Origin: Sisyra terminalis
Taxonomy: Eukaryota > Arthropoda > Insecta > Neuroptera > Sisyridae
Assembly: GCA_958496175.1 (NCBI GenBank)
Contig: OY292275.1
Location: 46,763,701-46,827,700, forward strand
DNA length: 64,000 bases
Direction of reading: 5' to 3'
The stretch's first letter is position 1; every line of letters starts with the position of its first letter. Both the position numbers and the translations under genes were made by a program. Positions 1 through 10,852 of the stretch are shown in pieces. The notes under the pieces are model-generated. The model was not told the origin of the DNA. It did no database searches and saw only the letters and a program-made list of their open reading frames with translations.

Positions 1-2090
1 AAAGTCTTGAAAGGTCGATTTACACTCTGATTTATATTCCAATTATAATCAAAATTCGATAGGTAAAAATTAAAACTTTCTCTTTCAAACTCTTCGGTTA
101 ATACTATATAATGGTTTTGAAATTTTACATCGCTTGTTTCAATATGGAAACATAATATTAACTTATTCATACCAAAAATATTTAAGTTCTAAACGAATTA
201 TTAAATGAATCAGAACTAACAATTTATATTTTAAACGTTAAAAAAATATAAACACTAATAAGTTTAAAAGATTTTTTGAAACCATTTCAAATATTTAGAC
301 ATACCAAAGATAGACGTGATTTAAGTTGATTGGAACTAATTAGGATGTTAACTCAACTTTCTTTTATATCATCTTCGGTTCAAGAAAAAAACTTGATTAG
401 TTTAAAAAGGGAAATTACAGTGTTATTTTTTAAATTACACGTAAACGTTATATTGGACATTAGGTGCATATTTTAGGTTCATTGTCACATTAAATTACTC
501 CTAATAAGGACGGACGAGAGATTAAGTAAAAGTCAATTTTACTGCTTGATTATTTGATGTTCGCTTTCTTTGATATAATGATTGATTGATGAGATTAAAT
601 GAGTAAATATCATTTAATCTAATTGACATAAAGGAAAAAGGAAAAAAAATTGAATTGAAGACAGTAGACATGTTTGTTTCTGTTGATATTATTAGAACGC
701 GAGAAATAATTTAGCTACTACTTTGTTACTTTGATGTTATTCACATTTTATTTACGGAAATCATAGTTCTTAGATTAATGACATAAAATTCGACTTCATA
801 AAGTTCAAAATGACATAAAGTTCGACTTCTTTTTGGACAAACAACAGTTAAGAAACTTGGTTCAGAGAAAAACAGGAAGACCATGAATTCAGATTTTGAT
901 TTGAAGCGATGGCGGTGAGCTTAACAGTGAAAACAATGAAAGTGGCAAAATTGTTTTTATTGTTGACAATTTTGAAAAATAGAACAAAAAATAAATTATT
1001 ATTTAATTATTATTGAGCCGATCGCCAACCTATAAAGTAATGTTACCAAGTTTCTAAAAAAGTAAAGTAATGTACCAAGTATACCAAAATAAATTTAATG
1101 TACCAATTTAATACTAAGAATCACTCAAGTGATCGAAACACTCAAGTGAGATTAATTTATAGTAAAGCTCATATTTCACCAAGCGGATGGTGGAAGTTTT
1201 TTTAATAAACAATGCCTTTTGCAATTTTTGTGATTTTCTTGAACGGTATTTTGTGCTTCAACTGAAATAATTTTTCAATATCATCAGCAATAGTATTGGT
1301 GACGGTTTCTTTTGATCAAAATGGATCCTAAGTTACTAAGAATTCCTGGATCCCGTCAATTTAATTTGATTTAGACACGAAAAAACTATCAAGCAATACA
1401 AACAGTGAATCATAGCGACGCGAAAACGACAAGAAAACTGATATTTCCTTTTGAATACATTATTTCCTAGAAAAATGTTAAATATATTTAACTTTGTGCT
1501 CTAGGCAATGGCCTAAAGAGCATATTTGTAAAATTGACCCAAAGTTTTGGCTGCATTATATGGATTCAGTAAACTTCAGTAAACTTGGATTCAGGATTCA
1601 TATTGTTAAAGATGCTCAAAAACCCCAATATAACTTTGACATATGATTTGGTCCCAATGATAAAAATTATTTTGACTATGTTAAGGACATGTGAAAACAT
1701 ACGTGGTTATAGTGGCAATAAGAATATATTTTAGATGGGTTTTAAAAATTTAAAGTGGAACTATTGAAGAAAAGCCTCCTCCACTAAACTTGCAAGATAA
1801 GGGCTACAACTGATTTTTTTAAGTCATTTTAAAGTAATTAGTAAGAAAAATAATCGGACTATTTCATATTATCAGCTAAAAGCTCATAAACCAGAAAAAA
1901 ATAAGTGTTATACAGTATCTCATTGATTTGATTGGTCAATGTTTACCTAAGTTACCTGTGCTTAAAAAGCAACATAGATAAACTGAATTTTATCGAAGTT
2001 GAAAATAAAAATTTGAAGCAACTAAGATTGAAAGTTCTTCAATCTTCAATATTTTAGCTCCTCATTGAAATATCGTAAAATAGTTCAATA
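1..2090. other. AT-rich non-coding stretch, no gene seen
   Basis: No recognisable coding frame, RNA gene or element boundary. Two small local duplications are visible: CACTCAAGTGA repeated with a short gap near 1121-1148, and the 10-mer TTCAGTAAAC twice near 1566-1586. Both look like ordinary replication-slippage products. Confidence 0.6.
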
Positions 2091-2412
2091 AGCCTACTGG
2101 TGGCCGAGTGGTTAAGGCACTCATAAACTACTAGATGTTCAAGGTTTATAAATTACACAGGTTGCTCCATTAGAAAAAAAAAATGACGTCATACGAAGAA
2201 TTTTGAAATTGAATCAGTCGAAGATATGTACGACTTTCTTTTGGATACGTCACGTAGCCACCATGAGGCCACCTGTGTATTTTATAAACCTTGCTAGATG
2301 TTGGGTTCGACTCTTCTATCGAGCAAATTTTCGATATTTCACAATTGCAGATTTTTATTAACCATAGAGTCGCTAAAGACCTAAGTAGTTATAAAGCGAC
2401 GGTAAAATAACA
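2091..2412 (+). repeat. tRNA-derived SINE, split by a nested MITE
   Basis: A tRNA-like head starts with GCCTACTGGTGGCCGAGTGG, which contains an A-box-like TGGCCGAGTGG. After a 163-bp interruption (MITE plus one copy of its target duplication) the SINE resumes with the B-box-like GGTTCGACTC. It then runs into a tail shared with other copies here: ATTTTTATTAACC, then AGAGTCGCTAAAGACC, then AGTTATAAAGCGACGG. Family members lie at 15.7, 15.9, 24.6, 35.3, 38.6, 41.1 and 61.8 kb. Without the insertion this copy would be about 160 bp. The promoter boxes suggest descent from a Leu/Ser-type tRNA, which is inference. The missing cloverleaf shows it is not a tRNA gene. Confidence 0.85.
2140..2293. mobile_element. 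154-bp MITE with terminal inverted repeats, inserted in a SINE
   Basis: The ends are inverted: the left reads CAAGGTTTATAAATTACACA and the right, reverse-complemented, reads CAAGGTTTATAAAATACACA, continuing for a few more bases. The 9-bp direct repeat CTAGATGTT flanks it exactly (2131-2139 and 2294-2302). Removing the element and one repeat copy rejoins the SINE consensus. A 9-bp duplication fits Mutator-like elements better than hAT (8 bp), but no transposase is present and the superfamily is inferred only. No second copy was seen in the window. Confidence 0.85.
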
Positions 2413-2632
2413 ATTTCAAAAAGAGTACAATATCAGTTTTTCCCCAGATATACTCGTAACTTTATGTTTACAATGAAATTTGTATTTTCATAAAGGAATT
2501 TTCCTATAAAGAAGTATATTGAGGCTTAAAGCAATGGAAGCATTGGAAAAAAATCTTACAATCACAAGTAAAATATCTTTCGAAAGTCTTAATCTTCTTT
2601 AATATCCAATATATAGATGATAGATGAAAAAA

Positions 2633-2892
2633 TCAACCCCTTTCGACCTTTGTTATCCTTAAAATGTGTATAGCTGTGAAAAGTTTAAAAATTAACGTAT
2701 AAAATAACTTTTTTATATAATAGGAATATTCATAAACAAAATTTTTGATTCGTTTACGTATCGGAAAAACCGTGTGGAAAATTGGCCTTTAAGAATTTTT
2801 TTCTGGATTTTTCTGCAAGATTAAATGTTTTTTTCGTGATTTTTTTAATCCATCACTTAATCGGGGGAGGAGAGAACACTTAAAGGGGTTGA
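2633..2892. repeat. possible MITE with 11-bp inverted ends
   Basis: TCAACCCCTTT (2633-2643) and AAAGGGGTTGA (2882-2892) are perfect inverted repeats about 240 bp apart, with loosely similar A-rich flanks. No clear target duplication was found. It could be a decayed inverted-repeat element or chance. Confidence 0.3.
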
Positions 2893-4814
2893 CAAATTTT
2901 TGAATATCAAATTTTGTAGTTTAAACCATTATTACAATTGATACAAGATGGTACCATAAAACGTTAACATAAACTAATTTTAATCCCTGGAAAATAATAC
3001 ATGGCACAAGATACCAAATAATTTCTTTATAGTTTCTAAATCCTTTAGTCATGATTCGGAATTGGACTTTGACAAAATTTAGCCTGATTGGTTCTACTAT
3101 TTAATTTGCATGATTTATCTCGAATATAAAACATAAAACTGTTAAAGAAAAAATAACTTATCTTAAGTGTAATAACCAGATAACCAGCAATAAAGTTAAG
3201 TGGATAAGTTACATTTAAAAGAAAATAATTAGCTCATATTGGATGTTTTAAAAGATAAATTTAAAGCACCTAAGAAAAAAGGAAATATGAAAATTGAAAT
3301 TAGACTGGAAAGAGGAATGAACTTTTCTAATCTAAAGAACCTTGCCAAGGACAGGCAGAGTAGAAGTAGAACCACGTGACTAACTAAATCTATCGTAAGA
3401 GGGAAAATCAATAAAATATTAATCTACCTAAATTGAAACAACTAATTAAAATGTGAATTTTAAAAAAAATACATATTTAATACAGTAAAATGATGACTTC
3501 TTATAATAAATTATAAGTAGCCATAAAGGTGTTAATATTATAAACACTTACTGAGTTGTAATTTATTTTTAATTTATTATTTAAAATACAATTATTTTTT
3601 CTACATTTATTGATTTTTTAATCAATTATTATAGTTAAATATTGAATATTTGTTTAAAATAATTATAGTCGAGGGTCAATTGCTTTATAAATTAATACCA
3701 TCCAACATTTATTTGTCAAAAATTAAATTTTTCCGGAATTAATTACTTAATTCTTTCGATTATTTATTTAGTAAATGAATTAAATGTTAAAGTTCAAGAA
3801 CTTCTTGTGAGAATCGGCAGTCATTTCGATACATGTACAAGTTAAATATTATAAAAGAATTAAAGGATTTTTTTACAAAAGATGTTTTTCTGTGTAATTA
3901 ACATATGTAATACTATTTGAATATAAAAATATTATAGTAATAGACCAACCAGACAATTCTTGTATTATGGTTAAATGAAACCATAAGATTTGACACTTTA
4001 ATTTGTTTTTAGTTTTATTTCAAGAGGAAAATGTCATTATTTTTCTGAAACTATTGAACTACTGAATGATGGTACTTGTGAAGGAAAAATAGATAAAAAG
4101 AAATACAAAGGATTCACATTCTTATTTCAATTCCGGATTCCTATAACTTATCAAGGTTATCCATTGAGTGGTAAATACCTTGCGGCACAAATTTATGCCA
4201 TAACGTAACAATTTATAATCCATAAGTACTATGAGATGATATTGATTATGGAATATACAAATGAAGACATTTGATAATTAAAAACAAAACCGTTGTTTGT
4301 TTCACTTTAAATAAGTTAATTAATTAATTACGAATGATAATTAGCACATGTGATTCAAAAGCATATGCCTAATGCATATAGTACTTTCTTCTATTATTAC
4401 CTTTTAGCGAAAACTGTTGCTTACATACATTTTTTTCTGTAATAAACTTAATCTGTAATCGAAAGTTTTTAATTGAAATATTTACATGAGAGATTTAAGG
4501 TTAACGTTAATTTTCTGTTGTGGCTCAAGTAAAATTAAGAAATTGAAAAGGTCAAGTAATTAGACATGTTGAAATGGTAAAGATGAAAAACTTAAAAATG
4601 TATTCTTTTTTCATTATTTTAAATTTTGGGAAAGGAAAAGTTTCAACTGTGAATAATTAGTATTTTCACTCATGGTAATTTTTAATAATTTTAAATACCT
4701 TTCGTTTAGGTAAATTACTTCGGTTTTTTACGGACAAAACATTGAAAATTTCATTTTTACCGTTCAATACAATAAGAGCCATGTTTCTTAGTGCATCTGG
4801 CAAAACTGTAAAAC
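2893..4814. other. AT-rich non-coding stretch
   Basis: Nothing supportable was seen apart from short A/T runs and TTAATTAATTAATTA near 4317-4331. A hydrophobic 60-codon frame on the minus strand around 3.2-3.4 kb has no recognisable motif and is within chance expectation for this base composition. Confidence 0.55.
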
Positions 4815-4826
4815 TATGTTAGAAGA

Positions 4827-5246
4827 ATCAAAATAAGATTTTTTCGCTGACTTTGAACAGTTATACTGTGTATACAATATATAAAATATATTGCAGTCCA
4901 ATTTATGTAGTATAATTTAATATTATAATATATAAAAAAATCATACCACAAACATAGATTTGAACAGAAGTTCAAACAAAAATATTCGTGACGTATTGCC
5001 CAGATACGTATTCGATTGTGATGTGAATCATCACAAAGCAGTTACGGAGTGATCCAAACTACTTGATGACCACTGATGAAGATTGCTTGGCAATCGAAAT
5101 ACGTATCTGGGCAATACGTCACGAATATTTTTGTTTGAACTTCTGTTCAAATTTATGTTTGTGGTATGATTTTTATATATATATTATTATATTAAATTAT
5201 ACTGCATAAATTGGACTGCAATATATTTTATATATTGTATACATAG
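4827..5246. mobile_element. 420-bp palindromic hammerhead unit with 12-bp target duplication
   Basis: Two near-identical inverted arms of about 155 bp (4864-5018 and 5092-5248) surround a spacer of about 73 bp. The perfect 12-bp direct repeat TATGTTAGAAGA lies at 4815-4826 and 5247-5258, fixing the edges. The arm therefore reaches the right target repeat directly, while the left side has an extra 37-bp unpaired extension. The right arm and spacer hold a hammerhead core on the plus strand. The left arm holds a damaged counterpart on the minus strand, where GTGATGA replaces CTGATGA. No coding frame is present. The ribozyme and the palindromic layout suggest a non-autonomous derivative of a Penelope-like element (inference). 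A diverged relative lies at 10.46 kb. Confidence 0.85.
5070..5110 (+). ncRNA. candidate hammerhead ribozyme with intact core
   Basis: The order fits a minimal type-I hammerhead. Stem I is CCA (5070-5072) with TGG (5108-5110). The core CTGATGA is at 5073-5079. Stem II is GATTGC (5081-5086), loop TTG, GCAATC (5090-5095), with six perfect pairs. GAA is at 5096-5098. The self-complementary stem III ATACGTAT (5099-5106) follows, then C (5107) in the cleavage position. All positions normally needed for catalysis are present. The palindromic stem III would fold poorly within one molecule but well between two, as known for short-stem-III hammerheads. Cleavage has not been shown. Confidence 0.7.
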
Positions 5247-5462
5247 TATGTTAGAAGACTTTTTGGTTTTGCCAATCAAGTAAACCTACGGGGTTGTTTG
5301 TAATAAGTAGTGATATGTTTTAGGGATGCAGACGCATATAAAAAGTCGCATGGAAGAAGAAAAGAACTAATAAATCCATCTTGGAAAAATTAAGCATACA
5401 TAATAGGCTTACTATGTCAATATTTCGAATAGAAACTTTTGAGGTGGCACTTTTGGACTTCC

Positions 5463-5930
5463 CTATTGAAATCGTAGCTTAGAATGAAATACAAAGCCTT
5501 GTCGGACCTCGATTAAGAAATTCCACAAATACCCCAATGGATAAATCCCAAGGAGACCCCACTAAGATCATCCTAACTTGGATCCTAAGAGGAAAACCCC
5601 AAAGAGATTCTGCTAAATCTATCCCAACATAAATCCTTACAGAAAAATTATCTATTGGAATTGCAGCTTGGGATGAAATACAAAGCTTTGACGGACCGCG
5701 ATTAAGAAATCCGACTAAAGCCCCAATAAATAAATCCCAAGGAGATTTCACTACGATCATCCCAACTTGGGCCTAAAAGGGAAATCCCAAAGCAATTCCA
5801 CTAAATCGATCCCAATCTAGACCCCAATAGGGAAACCCCAAGGAGATTTAATTAAGTCTATCACAACATGGGTTCTAATAAGGAAATACTAATGAGATCC
5901 CTCTAAGACCATCTAAACCCAGGATTGAAA
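5463..5930. repeat. tandem repeat, 189-bp higher order over ~50-bp monomers
   Basis: The segment starting CTATTGAAATCGTAGCTT (5463) recurs 189 bp later as CTATTGGAATTGCAGCTT (5652). Inside are about six diverged monomers of roughly 50 bp built on AAATCCCAAGGAGATTCCAC then ATCATCCCAACTTGG. The block is richer in G+C than its surroundings. Because 189 is a multiple of three, the minus strand carries a 93-codon frame with a duplicated peptide (SPWDL...FLNRGP, twice). The 50-bp monomer shifts frame, so this looks like satellite DNA rather than a gene. Confidence 0.75.
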
Positions 5931-7757
5931 AGTCCTTGAAATAAGAGAACTTAACATATATTAAAAGCTACTTTTCTTTCATTTTTTAATAAGTAATAAT
6001 AATTAGTAACATTAACCTTTGCTTAAAAATATTGTACCTTAATCCGGACTTAAAAATATTAGCATAACATTCAAATAATAAAATCGTTCCGCTATTCAAT
6101 AGGTAGTTGAATTTTAAAAACACAATATCGTAATATATTGCGTTATCATTGATAACTATTGACACATTTTGGAGAGTACTAAGATTAATAGAGGGTGCTT
6201 GAAAGTCTTTAGGCCCTAGCAAATTTTAAATATATTACCTAAGTATAAATATTTACGTACTTTTCAGATAACCAACTAGAAGGGTTATATAGTTTTTTTG
6301 TATATTCCCCGTAATCAATTTTTTTTTAAATATCTCCTTTCCATCTCCAAGTCTAGGACAATATCTAAGTAGTATGTATATTGAATATTGTATACACATA
6401 AGATAGTATATTTTTAATAGGTCTTCAAAATTTCCCAATGTACAAATAACTCTTATATTTTATTTTATTTTAATACGCAGAAGAAGAATAATTTACTGAA
6501 GAAATCAATTTTCTGGTTCATCTCTGCAATATTAGTTCCAAGAATTGTTGTTAAATCCGTTGCATAATGTTAAAAAGTTTCAACCGATAGCACACGATTG
6601 AATGAATTGTTACCATCATAGAAATGATTTCATAATAAAATAAATGAAAGTGACAAATTCATACTTAAATTATTAAATTCAAATTGAATTAGTGTTGCGA
6701 TTCAAATTTATCAACTGTAATACTGAATATATTTTTACGTAATGAAATAATTAGACACTAAAAAGTGTGAAAGAGGAAGTTAGAAAGCATTCTAATTTTT
6801 AAGCAACCCTTAAAAAGAAAAATACAAAAGAAAAAATAGAAAAAAGGATTATAAGGATTTAATTATCTTATTATAAGGATATAATTTATATTATTTATAA
6901 GGAAAAAACTGTTACTTATAAAATAGGCCTTTTAAATATTTACAGCACTACTAAATAGTATGAGACGAGATTTATAAAGTAACCAGAGAAATTAGCGTAC
7001 TCAAATGCCGGATTGAAAAAGTGCATCGGAATGCAAAAGACGAGTGCTTCAGCAGAATTGATTTTTTCATGTAAGTCATTCTCATTGTTATCCTCAAACG
7101 CTAAAAATTGGAAAATATAAAATTTGTTTTCAAAAATAATAGGATTATTGGTAGCGCGGGTTAGAGTAGTAGGACAAATTTATGCAAGCCGACTTACTTG
7201 CAAAGGATTGAGCAGAGGTATAAATGTATGGCCTGGTATATACCAAAGGAATTTGTAAATAAATCATGGAGTAAATGTTGAACAATGATCAAAAAGGAAG
7301 GAATTATCTATACCCACGAATGCAAATCGAGGAATCGTTTGATGCTTAATATCGATTAATGTTTTAAAAGAGGCTATAGGGAAATCAATTTCTGGCTAAT
7401 TCAGGTGCTTTTTGAATATGGATGCCATTTGAAGCGATTTGGATAGAAGAAATCAAATGGATGTACTTATTTAAATAGTTCGAAAAATAACTTACATACA
7501 CTTTAAGATTTTGGTTTTGATTATTAATTATTCGAATTGAAAGAATCTTTAAGGTCAAATACCTTCAGTGCTTCTCTAAAGTAATGCCCCACTGATAAGC
7601 CTAAAAGTCTGTTCATCATTACAGAAGAAATTGGTGTTCCAATGTAATAGGTAAGGTATTGTAGCGAAACTTTAGCCATTCTTTAGCCATTTTTCCTCCC
7701 TCTTAAGATAAGAAACAATTATTTTTGCTAAAAATTGTTTTAAAAATTCAGAAAATC
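5931..7757. other. AT-rich non-coding stretch
   Basis: No element, RNA gene or convincing frame. Minus-strand frames of 60-80 codons near 6.0-6.4 kb have no motif and low-complexity composition. Confidence 0.55.
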
Positions 7758-8205
7758 AATATAATAATACGAGTAGCTATCCGAGAAATATTGTCAGCCA
7801 ATACTGACACAAATGACCAAAATTGACAACTAAATAAGAACAAAATGACAGTTGAAACAACTAACAACAGTCAGTTCAAATTAAAGACAATGATTATTAT
7901 ATTTGGTTTCCAATCATAAGTATGTTTTAATTTATTACTCACATGCATATGTTTAAAATTTAAATGCATCGTTCTTTGTTCTCTTTCCTTACCGAAATAT
8001 ATATTTACATACATAAGTTAGCCTATTATTATATTGAAAGTTTTTGATCAACCAATATCTAATAAAAATGCTTTTCAAAAAATTCAATCAAAATATCCAT
8101 AAAAACTTTTGCATTTTCATTGTAATTATATGACAAAAAAGATACAAAAATGAAAAATATTTTATAAGTGTTTTTATGAATATTTATAAACTTTAAGTTC
8201 GTTGA
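7758..8205 (+). repeat. dispersed repeat, copy A
   Basis: It matches 37483-37840 in the same orientation. Shared landmarks in order are GTAGCTATCC, GCCAATACTGACACAA, AAATGACAGTTGA, GATTATTAT, TTTACTCACA-like and CATTCTTTGTT-like segments, a C/T-rich stretch ending in CCGA, and TTCAGTTCGT-like sequence near the end. There is no coding potential and no clear terminal repeat. It is an unclassified interspersed family of roughly 350-450 bp. Confidence 0.7.
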
Positions 8206-8546
8206 TGTAGAATTTTCAAATTCAGGAATTGGTTTTAAATTTTGTGTTCAATTTAAACTTAAATGTTTGGAATTATGGTTTTTGCTTTGGGCTTTAAATT
8301 TTGATTCAAAAGAGTTCGATTTTTGGAACTTACAACTCTACTTATTCATTTATAACTTTAAGTTCAATCAAGGAATTATATATATCGTGCTAGTAGGAAC
8401 TCCAAATTATTCTGGATCATTAATGGGGAAGAGTAATGAGGAAGAGCTCTAAATTTTGAGCCAAACAATTATGATCAGTTATTTTGCTTGTACGCATTTT
8501 CTATGGGATCAAAATTATCCCAGATTAAGTTGGTTTGAACCAATTA

Positions 8547-8720
8547 TTTTTTTTTTTGTGAATTATTATGTAATTTGCACCAGTTCAGCTATATGCTGCT
8601 ACATCATGGTGGTGTAAACAGGCAATTGATCCTTAGCGGCATTTAAGTAGCTGAAGTAATCGAATTTCATTCCTGTGTCTTTTTTTTGTTTTTTGTTTTT
8701 AATTTTTGATTTCTAATTTA
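8547..8720 (-). mobile_element. 5'-truncated LINE 3' end (Jockey-type)
   Basis: On the minus strand this reads as the 3' untranslated end of the LINE at 59.0-59.7 kb. Both share GACASAGGAATGAA, CAGCTACTTAAAYGCCGCTA, GATCAATTGCCTG and CTGAACTGGTGCAAATTACA, and both end in 11 A residues (seen here as T at 8547-8557). Only the tail is present, as expected of a 5'-truncated target-primed insertion. The inland edge is blurred by T-rich sequence near 8680-8720. Confidence 0.8.
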
Positions 8721-10463
8721 TCTTTCCTAGACAATTTTCAAGTTGTTGAGAATATTTAACATCACTCAATTTATTAATTTTTTGGTTTTGATTTGAAAAA
8801 TTATTTAGTAAATATTTTGCAACTGCAATAACTATTGCGGATTGTTTAAAAGATAAGTACTAATATAAGTACATAATAATGTTTTAGAATCTAGTTTTAA
8901 GTTTAGAGTTAGTATAAGTTTGGATTGTTCAAATTGTTTAAGTTGCCAAATTCTTTCCTAATCCTTTTGGTAATTAAAAATCCAAGACGTAACTAATATG
9001 ATAATATATTGTTCCATTCTACGCTAACTCTACTCTATTGGATATTATGTAAATAATCAATGTAGAAAATAAAAATACAAAACAAACTGTTAATCGAAGC
9101 TGTTTTCCTTGGATTTCTAATGACTATATTTACACAAGCACATCGCTATGTATTGCTGGTAATAGCCAGATAAAAAGTTTAGAGTTTATCAACTATTTGC
9201 ATAATTTTACTAGGAATATATTATCAAATAATAAAAGTCATTTGATTGATGAAGTGTTGCAAGTAAACGTTTTCGATGAACTTTTTCCTCTAGTTGTCCT
9301 TGTTTTGTGCACATGAAAATCAATCATTGACTATCTAGATTGGGCATACCTTTTCATTATAATTACATAACATTATTCCGTACGTAAGTGGCGTCAATTG
9401 TTACTCACTAATTTAAGTGCAAGTTGAAGGGCAATCCATTCCTCATCTTAAATTTAAATTTGCCACACCACGAGGTCTTTCAAATCATTGATGAATCTTT
9501 TAAATATGTTTTATGTGTATATGTATTCAATTTAATATTCTGTTTTACTTAAAAATGTGTATGATTTAGTACAATCATCTCTTAATTTGGACATTCAAGG
9601 TTTTGATTTTTTCTGTTGAATTGCTTTTACTTTTGGATATGTGTATTTTTCACTTATATAAATCAAAAAAAATAATTAAAGAGTGTTAGATTTAACTTAT
9701 GTGAAAAATCTCTTGAATTTTTAAGGTACAGTAGTCAAGAGATATGATTAATAATGCTAAATTTTAATAAATTTTAAGGAGGAGAATAGGTGCAAATGTT
9801 AATACTTTCATAAAATCTTTTTTTTATATTTTTTTTTAAATTCATATAATTAAGTTGATGCAATGAAGATTTTGTTCTTGGAAATGAATTTGCATTGAAT
9901 GAAGTTTAAGGTTGAGGCAGAGAAAATGATCATACAGAAAAAGAATGTTGATAACTGAAACAAAGTTATCATGGCCGCTATTTATAGAGTGTTACAAATA
10001 TTCTGAGGAATTTTTCTACGAACAAATATAAACCTCGAGTTCTTGTTTACGATTTTATTTTTATGGAATACAAGAAAATGCGTATTGACTATTAAATAAG
10101 TTTAATAGTTATGAAATTAAATCAGTGTTTTATAACTGACTTTATAGTTGAAAGTGAGGGAGCTTGTAGTAAAGTTAAGAAAATAAAACTAATGAGAAAA
10201 ATTAAACTTAATAGACTTTCTCAAGTATGCGATAGTATATGTCCACTTTAAGAATGTTGGTTTATTAGATATCTATATTTTTTTAAAGTAATTATAACTT
10301 GTTTTATAGATAATTTGACTTTTGAAAATATTTATTAAACTTTGATTGAAAAAACAATTTTATTTAGTTTATGTTTTCCATCGATGTTGGGGTTTTTACT
10401 TAAATTGTTTTTAAAACTATTAATTAAATAATTATTTAATAACTATAATTTTCCTTCAAATTA
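8721..10463. other. AT-rich non-coding stretch
   Basis: Nothing supportable seen: no repeated block, tRNA or coding frame. There are several poly-T runs. Confidence 0.55.
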
Positions 10464-10604
10464 GATTTTTTTTGTTGACTTTGAAAAGTAATACTGTTTA
10501 CAAAATAGGTAGCTATATAAAAGATATTGTGGTCTTATTTATGTAATATATTTTACAAAAGTAAATTATAATTATAAATTTGTACAAAAGTTCAAACAAA
10601 TCAA
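10464..10604 (+). repeat. diverged half-copy of the 4.8-kb hammerhead unit
   Basis: It aligns by eye with about 4835-4995, the left extension and left arm of the palindrome at 4.8 kb. Shared landmarks are AGATTTTTT, GACTTTGAA, TACTGT, ATATTG, TTATTTATGTA/TTTATGTA, and near the end TTTGTACAAAAGTTCAAACA matching TTTGAACAGAAGTTCAAACA. No matching right arm was found. Confidence 0.65.
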
Positions 10605-10814
10605 TTGTCATTAATTGATTTACAATCTTTTTTTACACTTTTCTCCAAGTCTTTTCAAAATTTCCCCTAATATAGATACAATAATATAATCTTATATCTA
10701 AATTGGCTATCTTGCCGTGCGTCCGTGCAGAATGGGCTATGCGCATGCGCTCTGTTATCCTCACTTACGTATTCAAAACGTTGGTAGGGTACTCACTCAC
10801 TAATGTATTTATTT

Positions 10815-10852
10815 GTGAATACGTATTTCGGATTTTCAGGTTTACTATATGT
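10815..10852 (-). ncRNA. decayed hammerhead-like segment
   Basis: Read on the minus strand, CCTGAAAATC is followed by CGAAATACGTATTC. The GAA plus ATACGTAT end matches the ribozyme at 5096-5106, but the CTGATGA core and stem II are eroded. It probably belongs to the same insertion as the half-copy at 10464-10604. It is predicted inactive. Confidence 0.35.

Noticed and set aside
5479..5760. 93-codon minus-strand repeat protein
   Set aside because: The frame follows from a 189-bp tandem DNA repeat, while the basic ~50-bp monomer does not keep frame. No start context or homologue is apparent.
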